The position numbers and the translations under genes were made by a program. 64,000 nucleotides of DNA from QHXN01 sp032162705 (GTDB lineage Bacteria > Acidobacteriota > Blastocatellia > Pyrinomonadales > Pyrinomonadaceae): positions 1-64,000 of the forward strand of contig JAVRON010000024.1 in the NCBI GenBank assembly GCA_032162705.1, written 5' to 3'. The notes under the pieces are model-generated. The model was not told the DNA's origin and ran no database searches. It saw only the letters and a list, made by a program, of their open reading frames with translations. Of this stretch, positions 43,108 through 52,402 are shown piece by piece; position 1 is the stretch's first letter; every line of letters begins with the position of its first letter.

Positions 43108-44556
43108 ATGCTGTTCACCGAGCCTTTATTCCTTTTCCTGTTTCTACCTCTGCTCCTGTCGGTCTACTACGTTGCGCCGGGGCGCTTCCGCAACCTGATT
43201 CTGATTGCCGCGAGTTTCATCTTTTACTTCGCGGGCGAGAAGTTCTTCTCGTGGGTCTTGCTTCTTTCGGTTCTGCTGAACTACTCGACCGCGCGTGCGA
43301 TTGATCGTCGCGGCGACAAGCGCGCACGGCGCAGGGCGCTCGGCGTCGGGGTGGCGGGCAATCTGCTGCTTCTCGTCGTCTTCAAGTACACTAACTTTCT
43401 CGTCGCCAATGTGAATGCGCCGCTCGCACGGCTCGGCCTTCAGACGTTGCCGCTCACGCCCGTACACCTGCCCATCGGAATCTCCTTCTTCACGTTCATG
43501 GGCATCGCGTATCTTGTGGACGTGTACCGGCGGCAGTTGAAGGCGCAGGAGAGCTTTTCAAATTTCGCGCTCTACATCATGCTCTTCCCGCACCTGATCG
43601 CCGGCCCCATCGTCCGCTACGGGGACATCGCCAAAGAGATCGTCTCGCGGCGCACCACGCGCCCCGAATTCGCCGAGGGCGTCCGCCGGTTCACCATCGG
43701 CTTCGGCAAGAAGATGCTCATCGCCAACACGCTCGCCCTGCCGGCGGACACGATCTTCGCGCTTGCGCCTCAACAGTTGACGGCGGGGCTGGCGTGGTTG
43801 GGGGTCATCTGCTACGCGCTGCAAATCTATTACGACTTCTCGGGCTACACAGACATGGCGATTGGGCTGGCGCGCATGTTCGGATTTCACTTCCCCGAAA
43901 ATTTTAACTATCCGTATGTCTCCGCTTCCATCACAGAGTTTTGGAGACGCTGGCACATCTCTCTGTCCACGTGGTTCAGGGACTATCTGTTCTTTCCCCT
44001 CGGGGTGCGGCGGCCACCCCGTAGGATTTATCTGAACCTGCTGATCGTGTTCTTCCTGTGTGGCCTGTGGCATGGAGCCAGTTGGAACTTCGTCGTGTGG
44101 GGGATGTTCCACGGCGTGTTCCTCGTGCTGGAAAGAATGGGGCTGGTCAAGGCTTTGGAGCGAGTGCCCGCGCCCGTGCGGCACGCATACGCCCTGCTCG
44201 TGGTCTTGGTCGGCTGGGTCTTCTTCCGCGCTGAGACGCTTCCGCGCGCGGTGGGTTATCTGGGAGCCATGGCCGGTCTGACGGCCGGGGCCGAGCCGAT
44301 GTTCAGGCCCTCATTCTTATTGAACGGCGAGGTGCTGCTGGTGCTGGCCGTCGGCCTTGTCGGGTCGATGCCCGCGCTGCCCGCGCTGAAGGAGCGTATG
44401 GAGCGCGTGGCCGGGAGGCTGACGGGCGCAGCGGGCTATATCTTCGAGGGCGTGTGGAGGGCTGTGCATGCGGCGGCGTTGGCGCTCGTCTTCTTCGCGG
44501 CGGCCACGCAGTCAGCCGCGGCGACTTACAATCCTTTCATCTATTTTCGTTTTTGA
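43108..44556 (+). CDS. AlgI-like MBOAT O-acyltransferase
   Basis: The 482-residue integral membrane protein has about ten to twelve hydrophobic segments and the AlgI/DltB hallmark blocks ITEFWRRWHISLSTWFRDYL and CGLWHGASWNFVVWGMFHG, with the conserved His. MBOAT proteins of this type move acyl groups across the membrane onto exported polysaccharide. The next gene, 15 nt on, encodes an AlgJ/AlgX-like partner. The two convergent genes beyond encode a KAS III and an acyl carrier protein, which may supply the acyl group. The acceptor glycan is unknown. Confidence 0.93.
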   Translation: MLFTEPLFLFLFLPLLLSVYYVAPGRFRNLILIAASFIFYFAGEKFFSWVLLLSVLLNYSTARAIDRRGDKRARRRALGVGVAGNLLLLVVFKYTNFLVANVNAPLARLGLQTLPLTPVHLPIGISFFTFMGIAYLVDVYRRQLKAQESFSNFALYIMLFPHLIAGPIVRYGDIAKEIVSRRTTRPEFAEGVRRFTIGFGKKMLIANTLALPADTIFALAPQQLTAGLAWLGVICYALQIYYDFSGYTDMAIGLARMFGFHFPENFNYPYVSASITEFWRRWHISLSTWFRDYLFFPLGVRRPPRRIYLNLLIVFFLCGLWHGASWNFVVWGMFHGVFLVLERMGLVKALERVPAPVRHAYALLVVLVGWVFFRAETLPRAVGYLGAMAGLTAGAEPMFRPSFLLNGEVLLVLAVGLVGSMPALPALKERMERVAGRLTGAAGYIFEGVWRAVHAAALALVFFAAATQSAAATYNPFIYFRF

Positions 44557-44571
44557 GGCGGGCCACAGTCG

Positions 44572-45732
44572 ATGCAGAAGAAGACTATCCGCGCAGCCGA
44601 AGAGATTTTCCTCGCTGCCTTTTTCATCGTTGCCATCTCGCTCCCGCTCGGGCTACTGCTCATTCGGGGCGAAGGGACTCCGGCGTGGGAGAACAGGCGT
44701 CTGGCCGAGTTCCCTGCGCGTCCAACCAGCGCGTCGGAAGCCTTCCACCTGCCGAGGATGCTGTTTGAATATTTTAAGGATCACTTCGCGCTGCGCGCAG
44801 ACTTGATCCGCTGGCAGGCAACGGCCAAGGTGGGATGGCTGAGGTCGTCGAGTTCGCCCGAGGTCTTACTCGGCAAGGACGGCTGGCTCTTTCACTCGGG
44901 CGAGAAGGAGGTCGAGTTGTTCAGCGGGAGCGAGCCGTTCACGTCGGAGGAGTTGGAGCAGTGGCGTCTGTCTCTGGAGGGGATACGCGACTGGCTCAAG
45001 CCGAGCGGCGCGACTTTCGTCCTCACCTTTACCCCGGAGAAGCAGACCATCTACCCCGAGCAACTGCCGGGCAGCCTCATCCGCATGCGCGAGGAGTCAA
45101 GGCAGGATCAACTGATCGAATATCTCAAGAAGCACTCCGACATCCGCGTCGTTGACCTGCGCCCGGCCTTACGCGAAGCCAAGACCGCCAATCAAATCTA
45201 CTTCCGTACCGACACGCATTGGAATGATCTCGGGGCGTTCACGGCCTATCGTGTGCTCGCCGCGGAGTTGGGGCGTGACTTCAAAGCGATACAGCCGATG
45301 TCTGCGTCGGATGTTGAGGTCTACGCCGCGCCGCGTAGCGGAGATTTGGCGGGGATGCTCGGCCTGCGCGGCGTCATGACAGAGGCCGGAGTGAAACTGC
45401 GTGTGAAGCAGCCGCACGCTCGACTTGAAGGCAACTGCGGCGACATGGGTCAGTGCGTCTCGGAGAGGACGGACGACGACGCGTTGCCCCACCTGGTCAT
45501 GTACAGAGACTCTTTCTCTTCCTACATGATTCCTTTCGTGGCCGAACATTTCAGCCGCGCCGTCTACGTGTGGGACATCAAGTGGAAGTTCTCGCCCGCG
45601 CTCGTCGAGGCCGAGCGCCCGGACGTGGTTGTGCTTGAGATGGTGGAACGCAACCTGATGCGGCCGCCACCCTCGGCCCCGCCCGACGCACGCGCGTTGA
45701 GTGGAGCACGCGGGGAGACACCGAAAGATTGA
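44572..45732 (+). CDS. AlgJ/AlgX-like SGNH acetyltransferase partner
   Basis: The 386-residue protein has one N-terminal membrane helix (about 10-32) and a periplasmic SGNH/DHHW-type domain. It contains LLGKDGWLFH, the catalytic-type TDTHWNDLGAF (Asp/His) and a Ser in MYRDSFSS, as in AlgX/AlgJ. It probably completes transfer of an acyl group to exopolysaccharide together with the upstream MBOAT protein. It ends 10 nt before the stop of the convergent KAS III gene, so the two transcripts meet here. Confidence 0.88.
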   Translation: MQKKTIRAAEEIFLAAFFIVAISLPLGLLLIRGEGTPAWENRRLAEFPARPTSASEAFHLPRMLFEYFKDHFALRADLIRWQATAKVGWLRSSSSPEVLLGKDGWLFHSGEKEVELFSGSEPFTSEELEQWRLSLEGIRDWLKPSGATFVLTFTPEKQTIYPEQLPGSLIRMREESRQDQLIEYLKKHSDIRVVDLRPALREAKTANQIYFRTDTHWNDLGAFTAYRVLAAELGRDFKAIQPMSASDVEVYAAPRSGDLAGMLGLRGVMTEAGVKLRVKQPHARLEGNCGDMGQCVSERTDDDALPHLVMYRDSFSSYMIPFVAEHFSRAVYVWDIKWKFSPALVEAERPDVVVLEMVERNLMRPPPSAPPDARALSGARGETPKD

Positions 45733-45742
45733 TGCTTAAAGT

Positions 45743-46744
45743 TTAAGACTCACGCACGGCACGGCACAGCCCCGCACCCCACGTGAAGCCCGCGCCAAAG
45801 GCCGGGAGCAGGAGCCAGTCGCCTTCACTCACCGACGAAGAGCGGCGCAGCGTGTCAAGTGCGATGCCCATCGAGGCGGATGAAGTGTTCCCGAACTGCT
45901 CAAGCACGGAGACGACACCACCCTCCGCGTCAAAGCCCAAGCGACGCGCGACCTGCGACAGGAGATTCGCGTTGGCTTGATGCGGAACCATCCAGCGCAC
46001 CTGCTCGATGCCGACGCCATTGCGCTCGATGATCGTGCGGCAGGCGGCAGTGATTCTACGCGACGCTTGCAGTATCACCGCCTGCCCGTTCATACGCGGG
46101 AAGTAGTCCTCTTCAACTCCGCCGGCGGAGAGGCCGAACTCAGTGCCCGGACGCCGCACGCCCAAGTCGTCAACGAACGAGCCGTTCGCCGACAACAAGA
46201 TGTCTACGACCTCCAGCCCCCCCTGGCTCCGCTCGCCCGAGACCAGAAGCGCCGAAGCGCCGTCCCCGAACAACATCGAGACGGTACTGGCCTCGGGCGT
46301 GAGCCTGAGCCACGGGGACTGTACCTCTGCCAGACAGAGGGCAACGTGGCGCGCTGCCCCTGAAGCAACGAGCGCCTTTGCCAACTGCAAACCGTAAAGC
46401 GCGTTGCAACACGTCGCGCGGATGTCGAGACAGGGAATCTCTTTGAGCCTGAGCGCGCTCTGCACCGCGTAGGCGCTGCCCGGTATGAAGCGGTCGGGCG
46501 TCATCGTGCCGAACAGGAGATAGTCCACTTCCCCCGCGTCGAGCGCGGCATCGGCCAGCGCGGTCTGCAAGGCGCGTGCGGCGAGCGAGCTGGTCGTAGT
46601 CCCCGTTGGGGCCCAGCGGCGACTGCGGATGCCCGAAGCCTTATAAATCCATTCGGGGTCGAGGCCGAGCGGCCCGGCAAGCTCTTCATTCGTGACGACC
46701 CTCTCGGGCAGGAAGACGCCCGAGCCGTTGACGAAGGCGCTCAC
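45743..46744 (-). CDS. 3-oxoacyl-ACP synthase III-like (FabH family)
   Basis: The 333-residue thiolase-fold enzyme has its active Cys at about residue 112 (DIRATCCNALYGL), His in MVPHQANANL and Asn in QFGNTSSASMGIAL, so all three catalytic residues are present. FabH enzymes condense an acyl-CoA with malonyl-ACP. Its ATG overlaps the stop of the upstream ACP gene (ATGA), showing translational coupling. The pairing with a private ACP and the adjacent MBOAT genes suggests a dedicated acyl supply, not bulk fatty-acid synthesis. That role is inference. Confidence 0.9.
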   Translation of the reverse strand: MSAFVNGSGVFLPERVVTNEELAGPLGLDPEWIYKASGIRSRRWAPTGTTTSSLAARALQTALADAALDAGEVDYLLFGTMTPDRFIPGSAYAVQSALRLKEIPCLDIRATCCNALYGLQLAKALVASGAARHVALCLAEVQSPWLRLTPEASTVSMLFGDGASALLVSGERSQGGLEVVDILLSANGSFVDDLGVRRPGTEFGLSAGGVEEDYFPRMNGQAVILQASRRITAACRTIIERNGVGIEQVRWMVPHQANANLLSQVARRLGFDAEGGVVSVLEQFGNTSSASMGIALDTLRRSSSVSEGDWLLLPAFGAGFTWGAGLCRAVRES

Positions 46745-46992
46745 CCGTCTTGCCCTTTGCGCTCGACGGCGTAGCGCTCGATGACCTCGATGGTTTGAAA
46801 GTTCGGCGGGTTAACATCCGAGTCGGGAACCTTGATGCCTGTGTGCTCTTCGAGGATGGTGAGAAAGTCTACGAGCGCGAAGCTGTCGAGCACGCCCGCC
46901 TTGAAGAGGTCGTCCGTCTCCTTCAGAGGGGCCGCGCCCACGCGCCGCGCGTTGTCGTTCAAGTAGGCCAGTACAGGCTCCGGCAGTGCCAT
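46741..46992 (-). CDS. Acyl carrier protein-like
   Basis: The 83-residue small acidic protein has the phosphopantetheine site GVLDSFALVDF (Ser about 37) and a downstream helix ending EVIERYAVERKG. It is shorter and less acidic than housekeeping AcpP and closer to specialised carriers of DltC or polyketide type. It is co-translated with the KAS III gene and starts a two-gene unit. AAAGGAG lies about 12 nt before the ATG. Confidence 0.88.
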   Translation of the reverse strand: MALPEPVLAYLNDNARRVGAAPLKETDDLFKAGVLDSFALVDFLTILEEHTGIKVPDSDVNPPNFQTIEVIERYAVERKGQDG

Positions 46993-47253
46993 GCGGACTC
47001 GTTCGCTCCTTTGCGTTTAGTTGAGAAACCGTTGTGCGGCGTATTCTCGCAACATAAACGAAGCGGTGTCAATTCACGCTTCGCCCCGGCTGCGACCGTT
47101 CGGAGACAGTTTCCGGCGCATGTGTGCGCGACAAAAAAATCCGCTCCCTGCCGTGGCGTGCGCCGTGGGGTTTGCCGTAGAATCCAAGTCTCCCTAAACA
47201 ACGCCGCCGCGTACGCGCGGCTGGCCGAGTAGCCAAGCCGTCAGGAGTCACAC

Positions 47254-50200
47254 ATGAACAGGAATCGCCCCCGCACTCTTCTTCTGCTTCTCTGCCTCTC
47301 GATTCTTACTGGAGGAATGCCGCGCGTGGCTTCTGCTCAGTCGAATAAGAACATCTCGTTCGACTCGCTCACAGAGGGCAAGGTCGTCGGGGGCTTTCAC
47401 ACCGAGGCCGTCTACCTCAACGACTCGGACAAGCCTTTCGGCGCGCGGCTCAGGCATGTGCGGACAGGCTTCACGCTCGACTTCCTCGAAATCCAGTCCG
47501 TTCCGCAGGTCTTCGCGTGGGTCAACTCGTTCCCCACTTCCGAGCGCGGCGAGCCACACACACAGGAGCATCTGCTCTTAGGCAAAGGCAACGTGGGACG
47601 CACGCACGCGGGACTTGAGAGCATGTCGCTCGCCGGCTCTTCGGCCTTCACGCAGCAGTGGCGCACCTGCTATCACTTCCACACCGCCGCGGGCCCGGAG
47701 GTCTTCTATCATCTCTTCGAGAGCCAGATGGACGCGCTGCTCCACCCCGACTACACGGACGAAGAGATACGACGCGAGGTGAGCCACTGGGGCTTGAGCG
47801 AGAATCCTGCCGACAAGACTTTGAGCCTTGAAGAGAAGGGCACGGTCTATCAGGAGATGCGGACGACCTACGACCGCCCCATCAGTCTCCTGTTCCGCGC
47901 GGAGAATCAGATGGTCTACGGCGCAGACCATCCGCTGGCACTCTCGTCGGGCGGCTGGCCCGCGTCCATACGCGAGATGCGTGCGGAGGACATACGCAAG
48001 TTTCACGGCGACAACTATCATCTCGCCAACATGGGCATGGTCGCCTCGTTCCCGAAGGAGATGCCTCTGGGCGACGTGCTGACCCGACTGGACGGAATTC
48101 TGAACAGGCTTGAGCCGAAGCAGCCCGAGCGCCACTTCATCAGCGAGTCCGACATCCCTCGACCGAAGCCTGCGCCTGCTGGACAGATTGAGCTTGTCGA
48201 GTACCCTGATAAGAACGAGCAGCAACCCGGCTGGGTCATGTTCGCATACCCGGCTCAACTCAAGCTCGATACAAAGGAGAAGACGCTCCTCAGTCTCTTC
48301 CTCTCAAACGTCGCGGGCGATGCGACGACGAACCTCTACAAGATGTTCATCGATACAAAGACGAAAGTAATGGAGACGGGCGCGAAGGGCGTCTTCGCCT
48401 TCCTTGACGATGAGATGGTCGAGGGCAATCCCGTCTACATGGGGCTGACCGATGTCGCGCCCGCGAACATGACTGACGAGAAGATCGCTGCTATCCGTCA
48501 AAAGATTATGGACGAGATGAAGCGCATCGCAACGCTTCCCGACGGCTCGCCGGAGTTGAAGGAGTTCAACGAGCGTCTGAAGAGCCGCGTCATTCAGAAC
48601 CGCCGCGCGCTCTCGAAGTTCGTCAACTCGCCGCCGGGCTTCGGCTTCCGCAACACGGACTCAGGCTGGATGACGCATCTCATCGACCTCAACCGCACAC
48701 CGGGCTTTCGCAAGTCCGTCACCTTGAAGCCCGAACTGGCTGCGGTCGAGCAGTTGCTCTCCTCGGACAAGAACGCCTGGCGCGACCTCGTCGCACGTTG
48801 GAAGCTCGCCGACTCTGTTCCCTACGCCGTCGCCGCGAAGCCCTCGCCGCGGCTGCTCGTAGAAGGCGAGCAGCAACTCGCCGCGCGCGAGAAGGCAGAG
48901 GCCGAGCGGCTTGAGAAGAAGTACGGAGTGACGGACGAGCAGGAGGCGCTGCGCCGCTACAAGGCGGAGTACGACGCGACGACCGCGGAGCTTGAAAGAC
49001 AGGCGAAGCAGTCGGCCTCGCTCAAGTTCCTCGAACATCCGCCGCTCACGCTCGACGACCAGCTCGACTACAAGGTCACACAACTGCCGAATGGTGTGCC
49101 CCTCGTCGCCGCGAACTTCGAGAACATGACGAGCGCCACCGCGGGCCTCGCCCTCCGTCTCGACGGCGTGCCGCAGGAGAAGCTCTTCTATCTTTCAATG
49201 ATGCCGACGCTACTGACGCAAGTCGGCGTTATCAAAGACGGCAAGCCCATCCCCTTCGAGCAGATGAGCGAGATGCTGCGCAAGGAAGTGCTCGCCTTGA
49301 ACAGCTACTTCAGCACGAACCTTCGCAACGGAAGGGCCGAGCTGGTCGTGCGCGGCGCGGGCAACGACGTGGCGGAATCACAACGCGCGCTTCAGTGGAT
49401 GAAGCTCGTGCTGACTTCTCCGGACTGGCGCGTCGAGAACCTTGCGCGCATCCGTGACGTGGTCGATCAGACCTTGAGCGGCATGCGCAATCGCACACAG
49501 GGGCCCGAAGAGAGTTGGGTCAACGACCCCGCGAACGCATACTGGCGACAGGATAATCCGCTGCTGCTCTCGGTCTCTTCGTTTCTCACACAGTCGCATA
49601 ACGTCCACCGACTCCGCTGGCTTTTGAAGGACGCGGGCGAGGGCGAACAACGGAAGGCCGTCTCCGATTACCTCAAGACGCTCGCGTCGGTGGGACGCAT
49701 GGGCATTGATTCCAAAGTCGTGGCGACTCCGGAGCCGGCTGCTTCCGCACAGGTGCGTCGCCAGGACATCAAGAACCTCCTCGCCGCTTTGCAGGGCAAC
49801 AAGGAAGCCGCAGAAAAAGTGCCGTTCAGTGACACCTTCTTTGATCCTTTCGAGAAGCTGCCCGCAGGAGCAAAGTCAATCATTATCGAAGCAGCAAAGG
49901 ACTTGGATCAGGCGCTCGCGGACATTCCCGACGAGAGTCTCGCAAAGGACTGGGAATATCTCTGTCTTGAAATTCGCCACGACCTGCTCATCCCGCCCGC
50001 GCAGGCGCTCGCGGAGTTGAACGAAGTGCGCCAGAGTCTTTTGAAGACCGGCGGCGCGCGCCTCTTTTTGATCGGGTCGGCTGCGACGCATGCGAAGCTC
50101 GACGCGGGACTGCGTGAGCTGCACGCGGGGCTTCAGAGCGCAAGCGTCGTGCCCGCGAAGTACGCGTCGGCGCGGCTCGTCGAGTCGCGTGTGCGCGAGC

Positions 50201-50943
50201 GCAACGGTGACAAGAACGCGCCGGTCTTCGTCGGGCTGGTGAACCCGAACACGCAGGGCGGCGTCTTTCTCAACTCCGCGCCCGCGGCCACATATGCCGA
50301 CGCCGACAACCGCGAGATGCTTCTCGACTTCCTCGCTTCTCGTCTCTACGGTGGCGGCGGCGCGCACGGCATCTTCATCAAGACGTGGGGCGCGGGGCTT
50401 GCCTACTCGAACGGCCTCGGCGGCTCGCCCTCGACGGGTCGCATCAGCTACTATGCCGAGCGCACGCCCGAGCTGCCGCAGACGCTCCGCTTCGTCATCG
50501 ACGAATTGAAGAAGGCCAAGCCCGACGCGGGACTCGTCGAGTACGCCATTGCCGTCGCCTTCTCGCAGTTCCGCTCGGCCTCCGGCTATGAGACGCGCGG
50601 CGAGGCGATGGCCGCGGACATCGCCGACGGCACTCCGCCCGAAACGGTGCGCAAGTTCCGGCAGGGGCTTCTTGATTTACGAAGGATGCCGAACCTCTCG
50701 GACGAACTCTTCAAGCGCATGAACAACGTCTACGCGCGCGTCCTGCCCGGCTTCGGCACGAAGGCGCGCGACGTTGAGGGCGGCGTCTTCTACGTCATCG
50801 GGCCCGAGAAACAACTCACGGCCTACGAGCAGTATCTCAAGACGGTCGAGGGCCCCGATGCGCGCCTCTACCGCATCTACCCGCGCGACTATTGGATACG
50901 TCTGAGGGATGCGGAAGTCTCGAACCGCGCGGACGGGAATTGA
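47254..50943 (+). CDS. Exported M16C metallopeptidase (PreP-like)
   Basis: The 1,229-residue protein has a signal peptide (MNRNRPRTLLLLLCLSILTG, ending RVASAQ). It carries an inverted zinc motif HXXEH as HTQEHLLLGKG near residue 100, with the distal Glu about 100 residues later in EKGTVYQEMR. Four half-domains of M16C presequence-protease type follow, longer than most by the leader and C-terminal part. It should degrade oligopeptides in the periplasm. AGGAG lies 6 nt before the ATG. It is monocistronic, with a palindrome and a terminator behind it. Confidence 0.92.
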   Translation: MNRNRPRTLLLLLCLSILTGGMPRVASAQSNKNISFDSLTEGKVVGGFHTEAVYLNDSDKPFGARLRHVRTGFTLDFLEIQSVPQVFAWVNSFPTSERGEPHTQEHLLLGKGNVGRTHAGLESMSLAGSSAFTQQWRTCYHFHTAAGPEVFYHLFESQMDALLHPDYTDEEIRREVSHWGLSENPADKTLSLEEKGTVYQEMRTTYDRPISLLFRAENQMVYGADHPLALSSGGWPASIREMRAEDIRKFHGDNYHLANMGMVASFPKEMPLGDVLTRLDGILNRLEPKQPERHFISESDIPRPKPAPAGQIELVEYPDKNEQQPGWVMFAYPAQLKLDTKEKTLLSLFLSNVAGDATTNLYKMFIDTKTKVMETGAKGVFAFLDDEMVEGNPVYMGLTDVAPANMTDEKIAAIRQKIMDEMKRIATLPDGSPELKEFNERLKSRVIQNRRALSKFVNSPPGFGFRNTDSGWMTHLIDLNRTPGFRKSVTLKPELAAVEQLLSSDKNAWRDLVARWKLADSVPYAVAAKPSPRLLVEGEQQLAAREKAEAERLEKKYGVTDEQEALRRYKAEYDATTAELERQAKQSASLKFLEHPPLTLDDQLDYKVTQLPNGVPLVAANFENMTSATAGLALRLDGVPQEKLFYLSMMPTLLTQVGVIKDGKPIPFEQMSEMLRKEVLALNSYFSTNLRNGRAELVVRGAGNDVAESQRALQWMKLVLTSPDWRVENLARIRDVVDQTLSGMRNRTQGPEESWVNDPANAYWRQDNPLLLSVSSFLTQSHNVHRLRWLLKDAGEGEQRKAVSDYLKTLASVGRMGIDSKVVATPEPAASAQVRRQDIKNLLAALQGNKEAAEKVPFSDTFFDPFEKLPAGAKSIIIEAAKDLDQALADIPDESLAKDWEYLCLEIRHDLLIPPAQALAELNEVRQSLLKTGGARLFLIGSAATHAKLDAGLRELHAGLQSASVVPAKYASARLVESRVRERNGDKNAPVFVGLVNPNTQGGVFLNSAPAATYADADNREMLLDFLASRLYGGGGAHGIFIKTWGAGLAYSNGLGGSPSTGRISYYAERTPELPQTLRFVIDELKKAKPDAGLVEYAIAVAFSQFRSASGYETRGEAMAADIADGTPPETVRKFRQGLLDLRRMPNLSDELFKRMNNVYARVLPGFGTKARDVEGGVFYVIGPEKQLTAYEQYLKTVEGPDARLYRIYPRDYWIRLRDAEVSNRADGN

Positions 50944-50973
50944 TTCGCGTCTTGAGCGTGGAGGAGCAAGCGC

Positions 50974-51078
50974 TTCACCGCAGAGGCGCTGAGGGCGCAG
51001 AGATTACGCAGAGGCTTGAGGGATTTTATATCTCAACTCTCTGCGCCCCCTCTGCGCCCTTAGCGCCTCTGCGGTGAA
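50974..51078. repeat. Intergenic palindrome, CGCAGAGGCG family
   Basis: The outer arms pair perfectly over 17 bp (TTCACCGCAGAGGCGCT, 50974-50990, with 51062-51078). The inner arms contain GGGCGCAGAGA-type words with several mismatches and extend to about 51020 and 51032. It lies 30 nt past the M16 stop codon. Confidence 0.85.
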
Positions 51079-51127
51079 CCTCAAGCCACGGCATGTGCAA
51101 GCTGCGCGTAAACTCGGCACAGACATA

Positions 51128-51163
51128 AAGGCCACCCGCAAAACGGGTGGCCTTCTTTCTTTC
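51128..51163. terminator. Rho-independent terminator between convergent M16 and dnaJ genes
   Basis: An 11-bp perfect stem, AAGGCCACCCG with CGGGTGGCCTT, encloses the 5-nt loop CAAAA. On the plus strand it is followed by CTTTCTTTC. The stem also reads in the minus direction, so it can end dnaJ transcripts, though with a weaker tail. Confidence 0.85.
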
Positions 51164-51181
51164 ACTCCGGTGTGCGCGGCT

Positions 51182-52309
51182 TCAGCCGAAGATGTCGCGC
51201 ACCTTGTCCATCAAGCCTTTGTCGCCGAGGTCTTTCTCCTCAATCTCGGCGAGTTGTTCGAGGAGCTTGCGCTGCTCGCGCGTGAGGGTCGTCGGCGTGA
51301 TGACCGTGACCGAGACGAAGAGGTCGCCGCGTCCGCGTCCGCCGAGCACGGGCATGCCGTGGCCTTTGAGGCGAAAGACCGTGCCGGTCTGCGTCCCCGT
51401 AGGGACTTTCAAATTCTGCTGACCGTCGAGCGTCGGCACAGATGTTTCGGAGCCGAGTGCGGCCTGCGCGAACGTGACGGGGACGGACGCGTAGAGGTTG
51501 CTGCCCTGCCGCTCGAACACTTCGTGCTCCTTGACGTGGATGACGACGTAGAGGTCGCCCGCCGGGCCGCCCTGCGCGCCAGCCTCGCCCTCGCCCGTGA
51601 GCCGTAGGCGCGAGTCGGTCTCGACGCCCGCCGGAATCCTCACCTCGATCTGCTTCTCGCGCTCGACGCGACCCGCGCCCTTGCAAGTCTCGCAGGGCGT
51701 GCGTATGACCCGGCCCGCTCCACGACACTGCCCACACGTGCGCGCCACAGAGAAGAAGCCCTGCTGATATCTGATCTGCCCCGCGCCTCCGCAACCGGAG
51801 CATGTCTCGGGCTGCGTGCCCGGCGCTGCGCCCGAGCCTTTGCACGCGTCGCAGGCTTCGAGCCGAGGGATACGCAATTGCGCGGTCATCCCCGCGGCGG
51901 CCTCTTCGAGCGTCATCTCAAGATCGTAGCGGAGGTCTGCGCCGCGTTGCGCCGCACTACGCCGCGCGCCCGAGCTGCGCCCTCCGCCAAACACCTCGCC
52001 GAAGCCGAACAGGTCGCCGAGAATGTCTTCGATGCCGCCGAACCCCTGCGCGCCCCAGTTGGCCTGTGCTCCTGCGCCCGCGCCCGAGACGCCCGCATGT
52101 CCGTGCCGGTCGTAGCGAGCGCGCTGGTCGGCGACGGAAAGCACGGAGTAGGCTTCGGCTGCCTCCTTGAACTTCTCCTCGGCAGTATGGTCGCCGGGGT
52201 TCTTGTCCGGGTGATAGCGGACGGCGAGCTTACGGTAAGCGCTCTTGATCTCCGCCTCGGTCGCGCCACGGCTCACGCCGAGGACTTCGTAATAATCGCG
52301 TTTAGCCAT
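51182..52309 (-). CDS. dnaJ: Chaperone DnaJ (Hsp40)
   Basis: The 375-residue protein has the J-domain (MAKRDYYEVLGVSRGATEAE; HPD in VRYHPDKNPG), a Gly-rich linker and four CXXCXGXG zinc-binding repeats (CDACKGSG, CSGCGGAG, CGQCRGAG, CETCKGAG). The C-terminal substrate-binding domain follows. It stimulates DnaK and delivers substrates to it. It is last in a minus-strand hrcA-grpE-dnaK-dnaJ set. No Shine-Dalgarno is visible: the 13 nt before the ATG are T-rich and preceded by a palindrome. Confidence 0.97.
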   Translation of the reverse strand: MAKRDYYEVLGVSRGATEAEIKSAYRKLAVRYHPDKNPGDHTAEEKFKEAAEAYSVLSVADQRARYDRHGHAGVSGAGAGAQANWGAQGFGGIEDILGDLFGFGEVFGGGRSSGARRSAAQRGADLRYDLEMTLEEAAAGMTAQLRIPRLEACDACKGSGAAPGTQPETCSGCGGAGQIRYQQGFFSVARTCGQCRGAGRVIRTPCETCKGAGRVEREKQIEVRIPAGVETDSRLRLTGEGEAGAQGGPAGDLYVVIHVKEHEVFERQGSNLYASVPVTFAQAALGSETSVPTLDGQQNLKVPTGTQTGTVFRLKGHGMPVLGGRGRGDLFVSVTVITPTTLTREQRKLLEQLAEIEEKDLGDKGLMDKVRDIFG

Positions 52310-52322
52310 CTGTTAAAAAAAT

Positions 52323-52383
52323 GTGACAAGTGATAGGCGACAAGTTAAAAACAAATTCTAACTTGTCACCTGTCACTTGTCAC
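52323..52383. repeat. Intergenic palindrome, GTGACAA heptad family
   Basis: The arms 52323-52349 and 52357-52383 pair at 24 of 27 positions and consist of GTGACAA/GTGACAG heptads around a short AT-rich loop. The right side continues with CCGTCACC. It fills most of the dnaK-dnaJ gap. Confidence 0.88.
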
Positions 52384-52402
52384 CCGTCACCACTTTGGTT
52401 CT

